Below are positions 45,258 through 59,671 of a DNA stretch of 64,000 nucleotides, one piece after another. The translations under genes and the position numbers were made by a program. Under the pieces are notes generated by a model that was not told the DNA's origin, did no database searches, and saw nothing but the letters and a program-made list of their open reading frames with translations. Numbering within the stretch: position 1 is the first letter of the stretch; each line of letters opens with the position of its first letter. The stretch comes from an uncultured Neokomagataea sp. (lineage in GTDB: Bacteria; Pseudomonadota; Alphaproteobacteria; Acetobacterales; Acetobacteraceae), in NCBI RefSeq assembly GCF_946476835.1, contig NZ_CAMKWA010000008.1:45667-109666 (forward strand), in the 5' to 3' direction.

Positions 45258-46351
45258 CACGACCCATCGTTATTGCTGCTGGTGGAACTGGCGGTCATTT
45301 TTTTCCAGCAGAAGCCGTCTCCACCGTGCTCGCTGAGCGTGGTTATGAGCTCATCCTCATGACAGATGCCCGCCATGGCCGCCGAGAGACTGGCCTCTTC
45401 GCAGATCGCCCCCAATATGTTCTCGATGGTGCAGGCATTGCAGGCAAAGGCCTTGGCGCAAAAATCCGTGGCGGCACAGCCCTGCTGCGCGGCATCCTCA
45501 CCGCGCGCAAGCACCTCTCCACCCTGAATGCCGCAGCCGTCGTCGGGTTCGGTGGATACCCCTCCATCCCGCCACTCCTTGCCGCACGCCTGCTCCCCGC
45601 GGCTAAACGCCCACTCATGGTCATTCATGAAGGTAATGCCGTCTTAGGTCAGGCAAACGCACTCATTGCACGGTTTAACCCTGTCATCGCCACATCTTAT
45701 GACAGTGTTGCGCGCCTTCCTACTGAGGTCGCTCATAAGCAAACCGGCATGCCGGTACGCCCCGGCATTGAAGCACTGTTCGGCACACCCTATACACCAC
45801 CGACAGACAAGATTAACCTTCTGGTCTGGGGCGGTTCTCTTGGGGCTTCCGTTTTCTCAACGCTCGTCCCACAAGCCATTGCTGCATTGCCAGACGAACT
45901 TCGCACCCGTCTACACGTTACCCAGCAGGTCAGAGGGAACGATTTAGACACCGTGCAAGCACTCTACACACAATCCGGCGTCTCCTGTCACGTCGCCTCT
46001 TTCTTCCATGACGTGCCAGAACGCTTGAAAGATGCGCATTTGGTCATCGGTCGCGCTGGCGGCTCTTCCGTGGCAGAATTGGCGATGGCAGGGCGTCCAT
46101 CCCTCCTCGTCCCCCTTCCCATCGCAGCATCAGACGAACAAGGCGCGAACGCACAAGCCCTTGAACGCGTCGGGGCTGCATGGATGATCCGCCAACCGAG
46201 CCTGACACCAAGCCTGTTGACGGAACGTTTAATGACGTTACTTACACACCCCGAACAACTCAGCGCAGCAGCAAAAGCCGCACAATCTTTTGCCACGCCC
46301 CATGCCGCTGCCCGTGTTGCTGACCTCATTATCGCCTCACTACCGACCTAA
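45254..46351 (+). CDS. murG: UDP-GlcNAc:undecaprenyl-PP-MurNAc-pentapeptide GlcNAc transferase MurG
   Basis: Peripheral inner-membrane GT-B enzyme converting lipid I to lipid II. The 365-residue protein has the glycine loop [15 protein letters not shown] near the start, [17 protein letters not shown] and [11 protein letters not shown] in the N-domain, [11 protein letters not shown], and [25 protein letters not shown] in the UDP-GlcNAc binding C-domain. Its start overlaps ftsW. Confidence 0.97.
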   Translation: MTRPIVIAAGGTGGHFFPAEAVSTVLAERGYELILMTDARHGRRETGLFADRPQYVLDGAGIAGKGLGAKIRGGTALLRGILTARKHLSTLNAAAVVGFGGYPSIPPLLAARLLPAAKRPLMVIHEGNAVLGQANALIARFNPVIATSYDSVARLPTEVAHKQTGMPVRPGIEALFGTPYTPPTDKINLLVWGGSLGASVFSTLVPQAIAALPDELRTRLHVTQQVRGNDLDTVQALYTQSGVSCHVASFFHDVPERLKDAHLVIGRAGGSSVAELAMAGRPSLLVPLPIAASDEQGANAQALERVGAAWMIRQPSLTPSLLTERLMTLLTHPEQLSAAAKAAQSFATPHAAARVADLIIASLPT

Positions 46352-46404
46352 CGTTTTTCTTTCCTGACCACCGCCCCTTAGACGACCTGAAAGTATTGCC
46401 TCCC

Positions 46405-47838
46405 ATGCGCGCGCTGCCTCTTAACATTGGAACCCTTCACTTCGTCGGTATCGGCGGTATCGGCATGTCCGGTATTGCTGAAGTTTTGCACATGCTTGGT
46501 TATAAAGTGCAGGGTTCTGACATTGCAGAAAGCGCCAATGTTCAAAGGCTGCGCCAAGCAGGCATCACCATTCATATCGGCCATGATGCCAACAACCTTG
46601 GCGATGCACAGGTCGTCGTTACCTCCACGGCCGTAAAGCGTGACAACCCAGAAGTCGTCGCAGCACGCGCAAAACTCATCCCTGTTGTACGCCGTGCAGA
46701 AATGTTGGCGGAACTGATGCGCCTGCGCTGGTCCATCGCAATTGGTGGCACGCATGGCAAAACGACCACCACCAGCCTTGTTGCCTGCGTTTTAGAGCAA
46801 GCTCGCCTTGACCCGACCGTAATCAATGGCGGCATTATCGAAGCCTACGGCACCAATACCCGCATGGGCTCTGGTGACTGGATGGTTGTCGAGGCCGATG
46901 AAAGTGATGGCTCCTTCCTGCGCCTCCCTGCCGTGATTGCTGTTGTCACCAATATGGACCCCGAACATCTGGACCATTGGGGCACCGAAGCCGCCATGCA
47001 GGCTGGCTATGATCAGTTTGTCTCCAACATTCCATTCTACGGCTTTGCCGTTCTCTGTGTGGATCATCCACAAGTCCAGCAGATGATCCCCCGCCTGTCT
47101 GACCACCGCGTCATCACCTATGGCTTCAGCCCACAAGCCGATGTCCGCGCTGAAAAAGTAGTCATGGACAAGCGCGGTTCCACCTTTGACGTTGTCGTCA
47201 CCAATCGTACCCGCAACCGCAGCCGCCGCGCGGGGCCGTTCCGCATTCCGATGCTGGGCCACCATAACGTCTTGAATGCTCTCGCTTCCGTTGCTGTCGC
47301 GCTCGAAATGGAAATTAGCGATTCTGTCATCGCATCTGGCCTCGCCTCTTTCCGCGGTGTCAAACGCCGCTTTACAAAAACTGGCGAGCATAACGGCATC
47401 ACGATTATTGATGATTACGGCCATCACCCGGTTGAAATTGCCGCCGTACTCAAAGCCGCACGCCAAGCTGATGCAAAAAACGTTATTGCCGTGGTACAGC
47501 CGCATCGTTATTCACGTCTAAAGGGACTTTTTAACGAATTCTGCACTTGTATGAACGATGCTGATACTGTGATTGTTGCTGACGTCCATGCTGCGGGGGA
47601 AAGCCCCATTGACGGGGCAGACCGTGATGCCTTGGTCGAAGGGCTGCGCGATAACGGCCATCGTTCCGCCGTGCCGCTGCCCAGCCCGGACCTCCTGCCG
47701 GAAATGATTAACGCCATCGCCAAGCCTGGTGATTACGTTGTGTGCCTTGGCGCGGGCACAATCACTCAATGGGCGCAAACCCTGCCAGAACAGCTTGCGG
47801 CCCTTAACGCCACCCCCCACAAGGCCAATCCAGCATGA
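46405..47838 (+). CDS. murC: UDP-MurNAc--L-alanine ligase MurC
   Basis: First amino-acid ligase of the cytoplasmic peptidoglycan pathway. The 477-residue protein has [17 protein letters not shown] (12-28), GTHGKTTT at 115-122, [10 protein letters not shown] and [10 protein letters not shown] in the C-terminal domain. A TTG three codons upstream (46396) is the alternative start; the ATG at 46405 is preferred because it leads directly into the Rossmann motif. A gap of about 50 nt precedes it, one of the few gaps in the cluster. Confidence 0.96.
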   Translation: MRALPLNIGTLHFVGIGGIGMSGIAEVLHMLGYKVQGSDIAESANVQRLRQAGITIHIGHDANNLGDAQVVVTSTAVKRDNPEVVAARAKLIPVVRRAEMLAELMRLRWSIAIGGTHGKTTTTSLVACVLEQARLDPTVINGGIIEAYGTNTRMGSGDWMVVEADESDGSFLRLPAVIAVVTNMDPEHLDHWGTEAAMQAGYDQFVSNIPFYGFAVLCVDHPQVQQMIPRLSDHRVITYGFSPQADVRAEKVVMDKRGSTFDVVVTNRTRNRSRRAGPFRIPMLGHHNVLNALASVAVALEMEISDSVIASGLASFRGVKRRFTKTGEHNGITIIDDYGHHPVEIAAVLKAARQADAKNVIAVVQPHRYSRLKGLFNEFCTCMNDADTVIVADVHAAGESPIDGADRDALVEGLRDNGHRSAVPLPSPDLLPEMINAIAKPGDYVVCLGAGTITQWAQTLPEQLAALNATPHKANPA

Positions 47839-48794
47839 CGGCGCCTGATAGCACCGCCCCTCTCCCCGCTTTTGCACAAAATTTGCGCGGCCGCCTCAAA
47901 GCGGACGCGCCCCTCGGGCCGCGCTGCTGGTTCCGTACTGGTGGCTCTGCTGACTGGCTCTTTATCCCAGAAGACCAAGACGACCTCGCAACACTTCTGC
48001 GAAACCTTCCAAACACAATACCACTCACCCTTCTTGGTGCATGTTCTAACGTCATCGTGCGCGATGGTGGACTTGAAGGTGTTGTCGTCAAATTGGCCCG
48101 TGGCTTTGCTGACATCATCGTTGAACAAGACGGCGTTATCGCCGGCGCTGCAGCACTCGACATCACCGTGGCCGAACATGCGGCATCCGCTAGCCTTGAT
48201 GGTTTAGCATTTTTAAGCGGTATCCCCGGCTCCATCGGTGGTGCCGTTCGCATGAATGCTGGCGCGTATGGCTCCGATATTGCCACGGTTCTGGATTGGG
48301 CCGAGATTATGCGCCCTGATGGCACAGTACAGCGCCTCACCGCAGCAGACCTCGCCTTCGCCTATCGCTACGCCGCATTACCCGAACGCTCCGTGGTTCT
48401 TCGCGCACGTTTACGGGCTACCCCCGGTGACTCTGCCCATATTCGCCAACGCATGGATGAGATCAAAGCCTCACGTGAGGCCTCTCAACCTGTTCGGGCC
48501 CGCACAGGCGGCTCAACCTTCCGTAACCCAGATGGCCACAAAGCCTGGGCGCTGATTGATGAAGCCGGCTGCCGCGGCCTGATCCAAGGCGGCGCACAAA
48601 TGAGCGAGAAACACTGCAATTTCATGCTCAATCTCGGCACCGCCACGAGCACGGACCTTGAAACACTTGGCGAAACCGTACGCCAACGCGTTTTGGCCCA
48701 TAGCGGCGTGGACCTCCATTGGGAAATTAAGCGCATTGGCCGCCATAGCACCGCGCGGCAGGGCAACTCGGCACAAGAAGGACAGACATCATGA
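47835..48794 (+). CDS. murB: UDP-N-acetylenolpyruvoylglucosamine reductase MurB
   Basis: FAD enzyme reducing UDP-GlcNAc-enolpyruvate to UDP-MurNAc. The 319-residue protein has [51 protein letters not shown] (FAD site) and [20 protein letters not shown] with the active-site Ser of type II MurB, which lacks the extra domain of the E. coli type. Overlaps murC at its start and ddl at its end. Confidence 0.97.
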   Translation: MTAPDSTAPLPAFAQNLRGRLKADAPLGPRCWFRTGGSADWLFIPEDQDDLATLLRNLPNTIPLTLLGACSNVIVRDGGLEGVVVKLARGFADIIVEQDGVIAGAAALDITVAEHAASASLDGLAFLSGIPGSIGGAVRMNAGAYGSDIATVLDWAEIMRPDGTVQRLTAADLAFAYRYAALPERSVVLRARLRATPGDSAHIRQRMDEIKASREASQPVRARTGGSTFRNPDGHKAWALIDEAGCRGLIQGGAQMSEKHCNFMLNLGTATSTDLETLGETVRQRVLAHSGVDLHWEIKRIGRHSTARQGNSAQEGQTS

Positions 48795-49702
48795 AGGTTG
48801 CAGTTCTCTATGGCGGCACCTCCAGCGAACGCCCCGTCAGCCTTGTCAGCGGCGAAGCTGCCATTACGGCGCTGCGTGACAAAGGCCATGACGTAACAGC
48901 CGTTGATGTCGGCCCCGATTTGGCCCAGACCATTCAAGCCCTGCGTACAGCCGCGCCAGATGTTGTCTTCAACGCACTACATGGCCCGCTGGGAGAAGAT
49001 GGGGCAATCCAAGGCGTTCTCGAATGGCTTGGCCTGCCTTACACCCATTCTGGTATTCGTGCCTCTGCTGTCGCTATGAATAAAGAGGCCACACGCCTCC
49101 TACTCGCATCGGCTGGCCTACCCGTTGCGCCGGGGAAAGTCATTTCTATGGCTGAACTTGAGGCCGCCGACCCACTCCCCACACCTTATGTCGTCAAACC
49201 CATTGCTGAGGGATCATCCGTCGGCGTCGAGATCATCCGTGAAGGCGATAACCGCCGCGCTGAAATCGCACGCAACTGGCGCTTTGGCTCCGAAGCACTC
49301 GTCGAACAATTCATTCCCGGCCGCGAACTCACCACCGCCGTCATGGGGGACCGCGCCTTAGCTCTGACCGATATTCTCCCTGCTGAGAATGCTGGTTTTT
49401 ATGATTTTAACGCCAAGTACAAAGCAGGCGGATCCCGACACGTCCTCCCCGCTGACGTTCCCGCAGCGGTCACAGAAAAAGCCCTTAATATTGCCCTGCG
49501 TGCCCATCAAGTCCTTGGCTGCCGAGGCGCAAGCCGGACAGATTTTCGCTATGATGACACGCAAGATCAGCTGATTATTCTTGAAGTCAACACCCAACCC
49601 GGCCTGACACCAACATCACTTCTGCCAGAACAAGCAGCGTATTGCGGTATTTCGTACCCAGAACTCTGCGACTGGATGATCAATGAGGCATTGAAGCACT
49701 AA
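48791..49702 (+). CDS. ddl: D-alanine--D-alanine ligase
   Basis: ATP-grasp ligase supplying D-Ala-D-Ala to MurF. The 303-residue protein opens [20 protein letters not shown] and has HGPLGEDGAIQGVLEWLGLP, KPIAEGSSVGVEII (omega-like substrate loop), RDFRYD-equivalent SRTDFRYDD and EVNTQPGLTPTSLLPEQA, the DdlB hallmarks. The start overlaps murB and the stop overlaps ftsQ (TAATG). Confidence 0.97.
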   Translation: MKVAVLYGGTSSERPVSLVSGEAAITALRDKGHDVTAVDVGPDLAQTIQALRTAAPDVVFNALHGPLGEDGAIQGVLEWLGLPYTHSGIRASAVAMNKEATRLLLASAGLPVAPGKVISMAELEAADPLPTPYVVKPIAEGSSVGVEIIREGDNRRAEIARNWRFGSEALVEQFIPGRELTTAVMGDRALALTDILPAENAGFYDFNAKYKAGGSRHVLPADVPAAVTEKALNIALRAHQVLGCRGASRTDFRYDDTQDQLIILEVNTQPGLTPTSLLPEQAAYCGISYPELCDWMINEALKH

Positions 49703-50652
49703 TGCAGCGTGATCCGCGCCACGGTCCGATTATACCACCATCTTCGTCAGATCCTTGGCGAAGCCATGATGCGCCACATATCGACCGAACGCATGACAGG
49801 CCATACCTCCCGAGTGAAGACCGTCCTTCACGCCTAAAACTCGCATTGAGGCGCTTCAAGCGCTTCATCCGTCCGGGATTTGTCGTTCTCACTGTCCTTT
49901 TGCTCGCAGGGGGTGCCGTGCACCTGCTGCACATTACTGCATCGGAAGAACGCTTTGCTCCGTTACGTGCCCGCCTCGTGGCGATGGAGCCTCTGCCCAT
50001 TCACCATATTATCGTCAATGGCCGCCACATCACGAGCCAACAAGCCGTTGAAAATGCGTTAGGAACATCCGTCGGACAGCCTCTTTTTGGTTTCTCCGTT
50101 GAAGCCGCGCGCGCGCATGTAAATGCTTTACCACTGGTCGAACAAGCCACAGTAGAACGCCGCATCCCCGATACCGTCATCGTCAACTTGACAGAGCGCG
50201 TGCCCATCGCCGTATGGCAAAATCATGACCACTTCTCGCTCATCAATCGTGCGGGAGACACCGTCTCAGACCAAGGCATTGTCGGGCAAGACCCACAAAT
50301 GCTACGCACATTACCGCTCATCGTAGGCGACGGTGCCAATAGTGCCGCGGCAGACTTACTGGACGCACTGACACCCTTCCCCGACATACAAAACCGTATA
50401 ACGGCCTTTGTACGCGTTGGAGAGCGCAGATGGGATGCTGTTCTGCGTAATGGCACAACAGTATTGCTTCCAGAAGACGAAGAAAAACCTGCTTTTGCAC
50501 GTCTTGAACAATTTCAAAACACTATGAAACTACTGGACCGTCCCGTCGTTTCTATCGATATGCGCCTGCCGGACCGCATGGTCATTCATCAGCCGCCCCC
50601 TCCTGCACAGCCTACCGCCGCAAATGGCGACAGTCAGACAAAGCCGCAATGA
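49702..50652 (+). CDS. ftsQ: Cell division protein FtsQ
   Basis: Bitopic divisome protein linking early and late components through FtsB and FtsL. The 316-residue product has a long Arg/Pro-rich cytoplasmic N-terminus (about 55 residues), one membrane helix (VVLTVLLLAGGAVHLLHI) and a POTRA domain. The POTRA starts IHHIIVNGRHITSQQAVENA and ends in TVERRIPDTVIVNLTERVPI, followed by the FtsQ domain. The Pro-rich C-terminal tail is short. Position between ddl and ftsA supports the call. Confidence 0.95.
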   Translation: MQRDPRHGPIIPPSSSDPWRSHDAPHIDRTHDRPYLPSEDRPSRLKLALRRFKRFIRPGFVVLTVLLLAGGAVHLLHITASEERFAPLRARLVAMEPLPIHHIIVNGRHITSQQAVENALGTSVGQPLFGFSVEAARAHVNALPLVEQATVERRIPDTVIVNLTERVPIAVWQNHDHFSLINRAGDTVSDQGIVGQDPQMLRTLPLIVGDGANSAAADLLDALTPFPDIQNRITAFVRVGERRWDAVLRNGTTVLLPEDEEKPAFARLEQFQNTMKLLDRPVVSIDMRLPDRMVIHQPPPPAQPTAANGDSQTKPQ

Positions 50653-52040
50653 CCGATCTTATCCCCGGCTCCGAGCATTCTTTTTTCCGGCGTAGAGGTG
50701 GCCTCCGTGGTCGCGCTCTTTCTACCCCTGAACATGCTGTAGCGCATAGCCGTGACACGCGCGGCGTTCTGACGCTTCCTCCCGAAGAAACCCGACCGAC
50801 CCCGGCATGGCGCGCTGGTACATTCGGCGTGCTGGACATTGGCAGCACCAAAATGACCTGCTTCATCGGACGCGGTGAAGCCGATGGTAGTCTGAGCATT
50901 CTCGGGCATGGATGGCGCCGCTCACACGGTATTCGCTCAGGTTCTATTGTAGATATCCGAGAGGCGGAGGCCGCAGTGCGCGCCACCGTTGGCCAAGCGG
51001 AAAGTGCTGCTGAAAAGCGTATGGATGCCCTCACCGTCAATCTCTCTTGCGGCCACCCCGCAAGCCGTTGGATTGACGTTCGCCTTCCCATTGGCGGACG
51101 CGAGGTCACCGCACATGATGTCAACCACCTCCGCACAGAAGCCAAAGCCCTCGCTTGGGCTGAGGGGCGGTCCATTATCCATAATCTGCCTTTAGGATAT
51201 TTGGTTGACGGCATGGCTGGCGTAACAGACCCACGCGGCCATCAATGCACGGAGTTATCAGCCCGCTTCCATGTCGTAGATATGCACTCTAGTGCCCTGC
51301 GCACTCTGGATACGGTCCTGCAACGCGCTGAGCTTCGCCTTGATGGCTTAGTCTCCAGCCCATTTGCCTCAGCCTTATCCGTTCTCAGCGATGAAGAGCG
51401 TGATCTCGGCGTTACGGTTGTTGAAATGGGAGGCGGCACCACGTCTCTTTCTGTTTTCATGGAAGGACGCCTGCTGCATGTGGCGCAAATTCCTGTAGGT
51501 GGCCTTCACGTCACACGGGATGTTGCCAGTGCGCTCTCAACATCACTTGATACAGCCGAGCGACTAAAAACACTGTACGGTGCAGCGCAACTTGGCTCTG
51601 ATGACCAACGCGAAATGCTCTCCATTCCTTTAATCGGTGAAGGCCCTAACCGCTTAGCGCGCATTCCACGCGCCAAAGTGATTGGCTTCATTGAACCTCG
51701 TATCGCTGAAACACTTGAGTTAGTCCGTAACGCCCTCGACACTTCAGGCCTAGGCGGAATGGCGAATACCCGAGTCGTTTTAACAGGGGGCGCTTCCTTG
51801 ATGGAAGGCCTTGTCCCCGTTGCGAGCCGCATCCTCGGACGCTCCGTTCGTTTAGGGAGGCCATTAAACGTCCATGGCTTGCCTGAAAAGGACGCAGCAT
51901 CTGCTGGTTTCTCGACTGCTTCTGGACTTTTAGCATGGGCTGCGGGCGCTGACCGCAGTTTCGGCAATGCTCCTGCTACAGAAACAGTACCGAATACCCT
52001 TTTCCAACGTCTTGTAGGCTTCATCCGTGATCGCGGATAG
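50649..52040 (+). CDS. ftsA: Cell division protein FtsA
   Basis: Actin-like protein that ties FtsZ to the membrane. The 463-residue protein has GVLDIGSTK (60-68) as its phosphate-1 loop, VVEMGGGTTSLSVFMEG as phosphate-2, and a VVLTGGASLMEGL segment. The C-terminal amphipathic helix NTLFQRLVGFIRDRG is the membrane-targeting sequence. The first 55 residues are an Arg-rich extension absent from E. coli FtsA (420 residues). The start overlaps ftsQ. Confidence 0.96.
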   Translation: MTDLIPGSEHSFFRRRGGLRGRALSTPEHAVAHSRDTRGVLTLPPEETRPTPAWRAGTFGVLDIGSTKMTCFIGRGEADGSLSILGHGWRRSHGIRSGSIVDIREAEAAVRATVGQAESAAEKRMDALTVNLSCGHPASRWIDVRLPIGGREVTAHDVNHLRTEAKALAWAEGRSIIHNLPLGYLVDGMAGVTDPRGHQCTELSARFHVVDMHSSALRTLDTVLQRAELRLDGLVSSPFASALSVLSDEERDLGVTVVEMGGGTTSLSVFMEGRLLHVAQIPVGGLHVTRDVASALSTSLDTAERLKTLYGAAQLGSDDQREMLSIPLIGEGPNRLARIPRAKVIGFIEPRIAETLELVRNALDTSGLGGMANTRVVLTGGASLMEGLVPVASRILGRSVRLGRPLNVHGLPEKDAASAGFSTASGLLAWAAGADRSFGNAPATETVPNTLFQRLVGFIRDRG

Positions 52041-52101
52041 GCTAAAGATTTGTATATAACTTCCGCTACTGGCGCCTTTTACAGAAGTTCTGGATCCGAG
52101 C

Positions 52102-53676
52102 ATGACACTGAACCTGACCCCGACCCCTAATTCGCATGTCGAACTCGCTCCACGGATTACCGTGATTGGCGTCGGTGGAGCCGGCACCAATGCGGTCAAC
52201 AACATGATCGCCTCCGACCTTAAAGGCGTCGAGTTCGTTGTTGCCAACACGGATGCGCAGCAACTTGCCCATTCTCAGTCCGAGCGCCGGGTACAACTTG
52301 GCCCACACCTGACCCGTGGCCTCGGCGCTGGTGCAAAGCCTGAAATCGGCCGTGAAGCTGCTGAAGAGGCGGCCCAAGAGATTGATCGCCAACTTGAAGG
52401 TGCAAACCTCATCTTCATCACGGCCGGTATGGGCGGCGGCACTGGCACGGGTGCTGCGCCCGTTGTGGCCCGCATGGCACGTGAACGCGGTATTCTCACC
52501 GTTGGTGTCGTGTCCAAGCCCTTCAACTTTGAAGGACGCCGCCGCGCTACCTTAGCGGATAGTGGTATTGCTGAACTTCAGAAGCACGTTGACACCCTCA
52601 TCGTCATTCCGAACCAAAACCTCTTTAACTCCGCCAATCAAAACACGACTTTCCGCGAGGCCTTCCAAATGGCTGATAACGTCCTCAATATGGGCGTGCG
52701 CGGCATTACCGATCTGATGGTCTCCCCCGGCCTGATCAACCTCGACTTTGCCGATGTCAAAGCCGTCATGGAAAATATGGGCAAGGCCATGATGGGCACA
52801 GGCGAAGCCTCCAGTGCCGATGATGCCGAAGACCGCGCCATTGCTGCCGCTGAGCGTGCTATTTCCAACCCACTATTGGAAGACGCTTCCATGGCTGGCG
52901 CGCGCGGCCTGCTGATCAATATTACAGGCGGTGAAGATCTTACCCTGTATGAAGTCAATGCCGCTGCTGACCGCATCCGCGAAGAAGTCACAGAAGACGC
53001 CAACATCATCTTTGGTGCCCTCATTGATGAGAGCCTGAATGGCCGCATCCGTGTTTCCGTCGTCGCCACTGGCCTTGATGCACAAGCTGCACATAACGCA
53101 ACAACTGCAAGCCAAGAGACACCGGCACAAAGCACACAAGCAGCACCTACCCAAAATCCAGCACCGGCAAACGCAGCACCTCAGTCTGCCCCCCAGCGTG
53201 CACCGAGCTCTTACGCACCAGGCTCAACCTACGCCGGAGGTGCACGGCCAAATTTTAATCTAGACCCACAGGCCGCGCAGCAACACACAGCTCCGCCACC
53301 AGCGGAACAACCCTACAACCCGCAGCATGAAACGGATTCTACTCCGGCCCAGCCGTCTGCACATACACAGCACACGGCTCCACAGGCTGCGCCCCAACAA
53401 GAGCCACAAAACCGCTCACACCACTCTGCGCTCTTCACGAATGCTCCCCAACAACCACAAACGGAAGCACAACCGCGCAGCCTGTTCGGTTTAGTCACGG
53501 GTGCCTTCCGCAGCCGCCCTGCAGCGCCACCGGCTCCTGCACAACGCACGGAACCATCAGCACCGGAGCACACACAGCCTCAACAGGCACGCCACGAGCC
53601 ACAGCCTGAGCGCCCGCGCCCGTCCGATTCGCCTGATGATGGTACGCTGGATATCCCAACGTATCTCCGCCGCTGA
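52102..53676 (+). CDS. ftsZ: Cell division GTPase FtsZ with a long low-complexity linker
   Basis: Tubulin homologue forming the division ring. The GTPase core (about 15-330) has [17 protein letters not shown], the tubulin signature GGGTGTG (111-117), and [14 protein letters not shown], the T7 loop. It is followed by about 170 residues rich in Gln, Pro, Ala and His, then the conserved C-terminal peptide [12 protein letters not shown] that binds FtsA and other partners. At 524 residues it is well above E. coli (383) but within the range of Alphaproteobacteria. A 60-nt gap separates it from ftsA, so it may have its own promoter. Confidence 0.97.
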   Translation: MTLNLTPTPNSHVELAPRITVIGVGGAGTNAVNNMIASDLKGVEFVVANTDAQQLAHSQSERRVQLGPHLTRGLGAGAKPEIGREAAEEAAQEIDRQLEGANLIFITAGMGGGTGTGAAPVVARMARERGILTVGVVSKPFNFEGRRRATLADSGIAELQKHVDTLIVIPNQNLFNSANQNTTFREAFQMADNVLNMGVRGITDLMVSPGLINLDFADVKAVMENMGKAMMGTGEASSADDAEDRAIAAAERAISNPLLEDASMAGARGLLINITGGEDLTLYEVNAAADRIREEVTEDANIIFGALIDESLNGRIRVSVVATGLDAQAAHNATTASQETPAQSTQAAPTQNPAPANAAPQSAPQRAPSSYAPGSTYAGGARPNFNLDPQAAQQHTAPPPAEQPYNPQHETDSTPAQPSAHTQHTAPQAAPQQEPQNRSHHSALFTNAPQQPQTEAQPRSLFGLVTGAFRSRPAAPPAPAQRTEPSAPEHTQPQQARHEPQPERPRPSDSPDDGTLDIPTYLRR

Positions 53677-53788
53677 AACATACTGCGTAATATACGGCAA
53701 TAATCATTGACTGGAGCCTGCCCTGCATCTGCCCTTATATGACACACTGACCGAGCGTTCATCGCCCGGAACCACAGTAAAGGGACAG

Positions 53789-54808
53789 ATGCAGGTGACA
53801 GGATTTCAAGACGCAAAAACAGCGACAGACCTTTCTCTTCTGCCGTCTTTTCTTACGTCTGATACACCCGCATCAGCTCAAAGCACGCCACCAGCCCAGC
53901 AAACAACCTTGGCCAATGCCATTAGCTGCCGCGGCGTTGCGCTCCACAGCGGCGTAACTGTCACATTAGAATTACGCCCTGCCCCGGCCCATACGGGCAT
54001 CTGCTTTCTGCGCACGGATCTCCCCGAAACGCCGGCATTTCCTGTCCGTCCTGACACGATTATTGATACGCGCCTCTCAACCGTAGTCGCATGGGATGAA
54101 AACCCCGACGTCCGCGTAGCAACAATCGAACACCTCATGGCGGCCCTGTCCGCACTGAGCATCGATAACGCCCTCATCGCAGTTTCCGGGCCCGAAATGC
54201 CTGTTTTAGACGGCTCTTCGGCGGAATTTTGTTTCCTTATTCAATGCGCGGGCACCCGCACTTTAGAGGCTCCGCGCCGCACAATCGAAATTCTCCGCCC
54301 CGTACGCGTTGAGGATGACAATGGTGCTTTCGCAGAGCTTCGCCCTGCCCATCACGGTCTTGCGCTGGCAATCTCATTGAGCTTTTCCGCTGAAGCGATT
54401 GGCAACCAACGCTATGCCATCCAACTCACAACAGAGCGCTTCATCCATGAGCTTTCTTTCTGCCGTACCTTTGTAAACCGTTCCGACATTGAGCATCTAC
54501 AAAGCATTGGACTCGCCCGTGGCGGCTCTTTGGATAATGCCGTTGTGGTAGATGGGCAGCACGTCATAAACCCCGCTGGTTTACGTATTGAGCGTGAGTT
54601 TGCACGCCACAAACTCCTTGATGCGGTTGGTGACCTCTATTGCGCAGGTCGCCCCATCCAAGGCGGCTTCATCGGACATAAATCTGGCCATCGCATGAAC
54701 AACCAGCTTTTACGGGCTGTTTTCGCGGATCAACGCAACTGGCGCTTGCAACCAATAGCCACAACACGCCCCACGAAAAGCACTCAACCCTCTTATGTTG
54801 CAGCTTAA
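53789..54808 (+). CDS. lpxC: UDP-3-O-acyl-N-acetylglucosamine deacetylase LpxC
   Basis: Zinc enzyme of the first committed step of lipid A synthesis. In the 339-residue protein the expected zinc ligands are H115 (EHLMAAL), H274 and D278 (HKLLDAVGDL); H301 in HKSGHRMNNQLL is the catalytic-base histidine. SFCRTFV holds the conserved Phe. Relative to E. coli the N-terminus carries about 36 additional Thr/Pro/Ala-rich residues. AAAGGGACAG precedes the ATG. It follows ftsZ after a 112-nt gap, the usual order. Confidence 0.97.
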   Translation: MQVTGFQDAKTATDLSLLPSFLTSDTPASAQSTPPAQQTTLANAISCRGVALHSGVTVTLELRPAPAHTGICFLRTDLPETPAFPVRPDTIIDTRLSTVVAWDENPDVRVATIEHLMAALSALSIDNALIAVSGPEMPVLDGSSAEFCFLIQCAGTRTLEAPRRTIEILRPVRVEDDNGAFAELRPAHHGLALAISLSFSAEAIGNQRYAIQLTTERFIHELSFCRTFVNRSDIEHLQSIGLARGGSLDNAVVVDGQHVINPAGLRIEREFARHKLLDAVGDLYCAGRPIQGGFIGHKSGHRMNNQLLRAVFADQRNWRLQPIATTRPTKSTQPSYVAA

Positions 54809-54875
54809 GGCACCTTGCGGGTCTTTCGTCAGCGCGATCCCGTGATATAAGACACTCTCCACGGGAAGAGCAGGT

Positions 54876-55778
54876 ATGACCAACAGCACACAGCGTCGTT
54901 TTTCTCTCACGCTCACAGAGCGTAGGTTCCCCCGCAGCGCGGCCATGATTGGCGCTGCGCTGCTTCTGTCTGGCTGTTCTTTGTTTTCACACAAAGACGG
55001 ACCTGCTTCGATTCCGAAAGCAGCCGATGCCGAGACATTATATAATTACGGGATCGACGCACTGCACTCAGGGCGTTACCAACTCGCCTCGGGTGAATTT
55101 GAGCTGTTGCAGCAAAATTACCCTTATTCCGGCTTCACTGGTAATGCCGAGTTGATGGAAGGGTATTCCTACTACCTACAAGGGGAATACGCTCTTTCCG
55201 TTCAACAGCTGGAACGCTACCTGCAACTGCACCCCACCAGCCCAGATGCAGCCTACGCATTCTATCTGCGCGCGCTATGCTATTATGAGCAAATTGCAGA
55301 CGTACAACGTGACCAACAAGGCACGGTCGAAGCGCTCAACGCTTTAGAAGAAGTCGTCACGCGCTTCCCTCAAACGTCTTACGCTCGTGATGCTCAGCTG
55401 AAAATTGACCTCTGCCGCGATCACCTCGCTGGCAAAGAAATGCTGGTCGGCCGCTGGTACCAACAGCAGCACAATTATGAAGCTGCTATGACCCGCTATC
55501 AGCGCGTTGTTCAAGACTTCCAAACAACCAACCATACAGCCGAAGCGCTGGAGCGTTTGGTAGAAGTGTATCTCGCTCTCGGCCTGAAGGACCAAGCGCA
55601 ACAAACCGCCTCCGTGCTGGGATACAACTACCCTGACAGCACATGGTACCATGACGCTTACGCCAATATGCGCGATGCGGGGCTTTTGTCCAACGACATG
55701 AAAACACCCGTTGCAAGCAAACAAAAAGCCGATGCACAGCGTGGTTTCTTCTCCCGCGCTTGGCACAGCGTTTTCTAA
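54876..55778 (+). CDS. bamD: Outer-membrane assembly lipoprotein BamD
   Basis: Essential lipoprotein of the BAM complex, which folds barrels such as LptD. The lipobox LLSGC (C34) ends a signal peptide with an unusually long basic N-region. Then follow TPR-like repeats (AETLYNYGIDALHSGRYQLA; GEYALSVQQLERYLQLHP; RYQRVVQDFQTTNHTAEALE), typical for BamD. The 300-residue length is a little above the usual 245-280. The gene sits between lpxC and recN, a common alphaproteobacterial arrangement. Confidence 0.95.
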   Translation: MTNSTQRRFSLTLTERRFPRSAAMIGAALLLSGCSLFSHKDGPASIPKAADAETLYNYGIDALHSGRYQLASGEFELLQQNYPYSGFTGNAELMEGYSYYLQGEYALSVQQLERYLQLHPTSPDAAYAFYLRALCYYEQIADVQRDQQGTVEALNALEEVVTRFPQTSYARDAQLKIDLCRDHLAGKEMLVGRWYQQQHNYEAAMTRYQRVVQDFQTTNHTAEALERLVEVYLALGLKDQAQQTASVLGYNYPDSTWYHDAYANMRDAGLLSNDMKTPVASKQKADAQRGFFSRAWHSVF

Positions 55779-55823
55779 TATGCAGCGCGCCCCACGCGCT
55801 GCAACAATATTGATACCGGCGTC

Positions 55824-59587
<3,764 letters not shown>

Positions 59588-59671
59588 TTCGCTGCTCTAG
59601 GCCGCTAATCAGAAGCCCTGCGACACAAAAACAACCATCTTTTTTAGAAATCACGTTATATAAGGGGCCCT

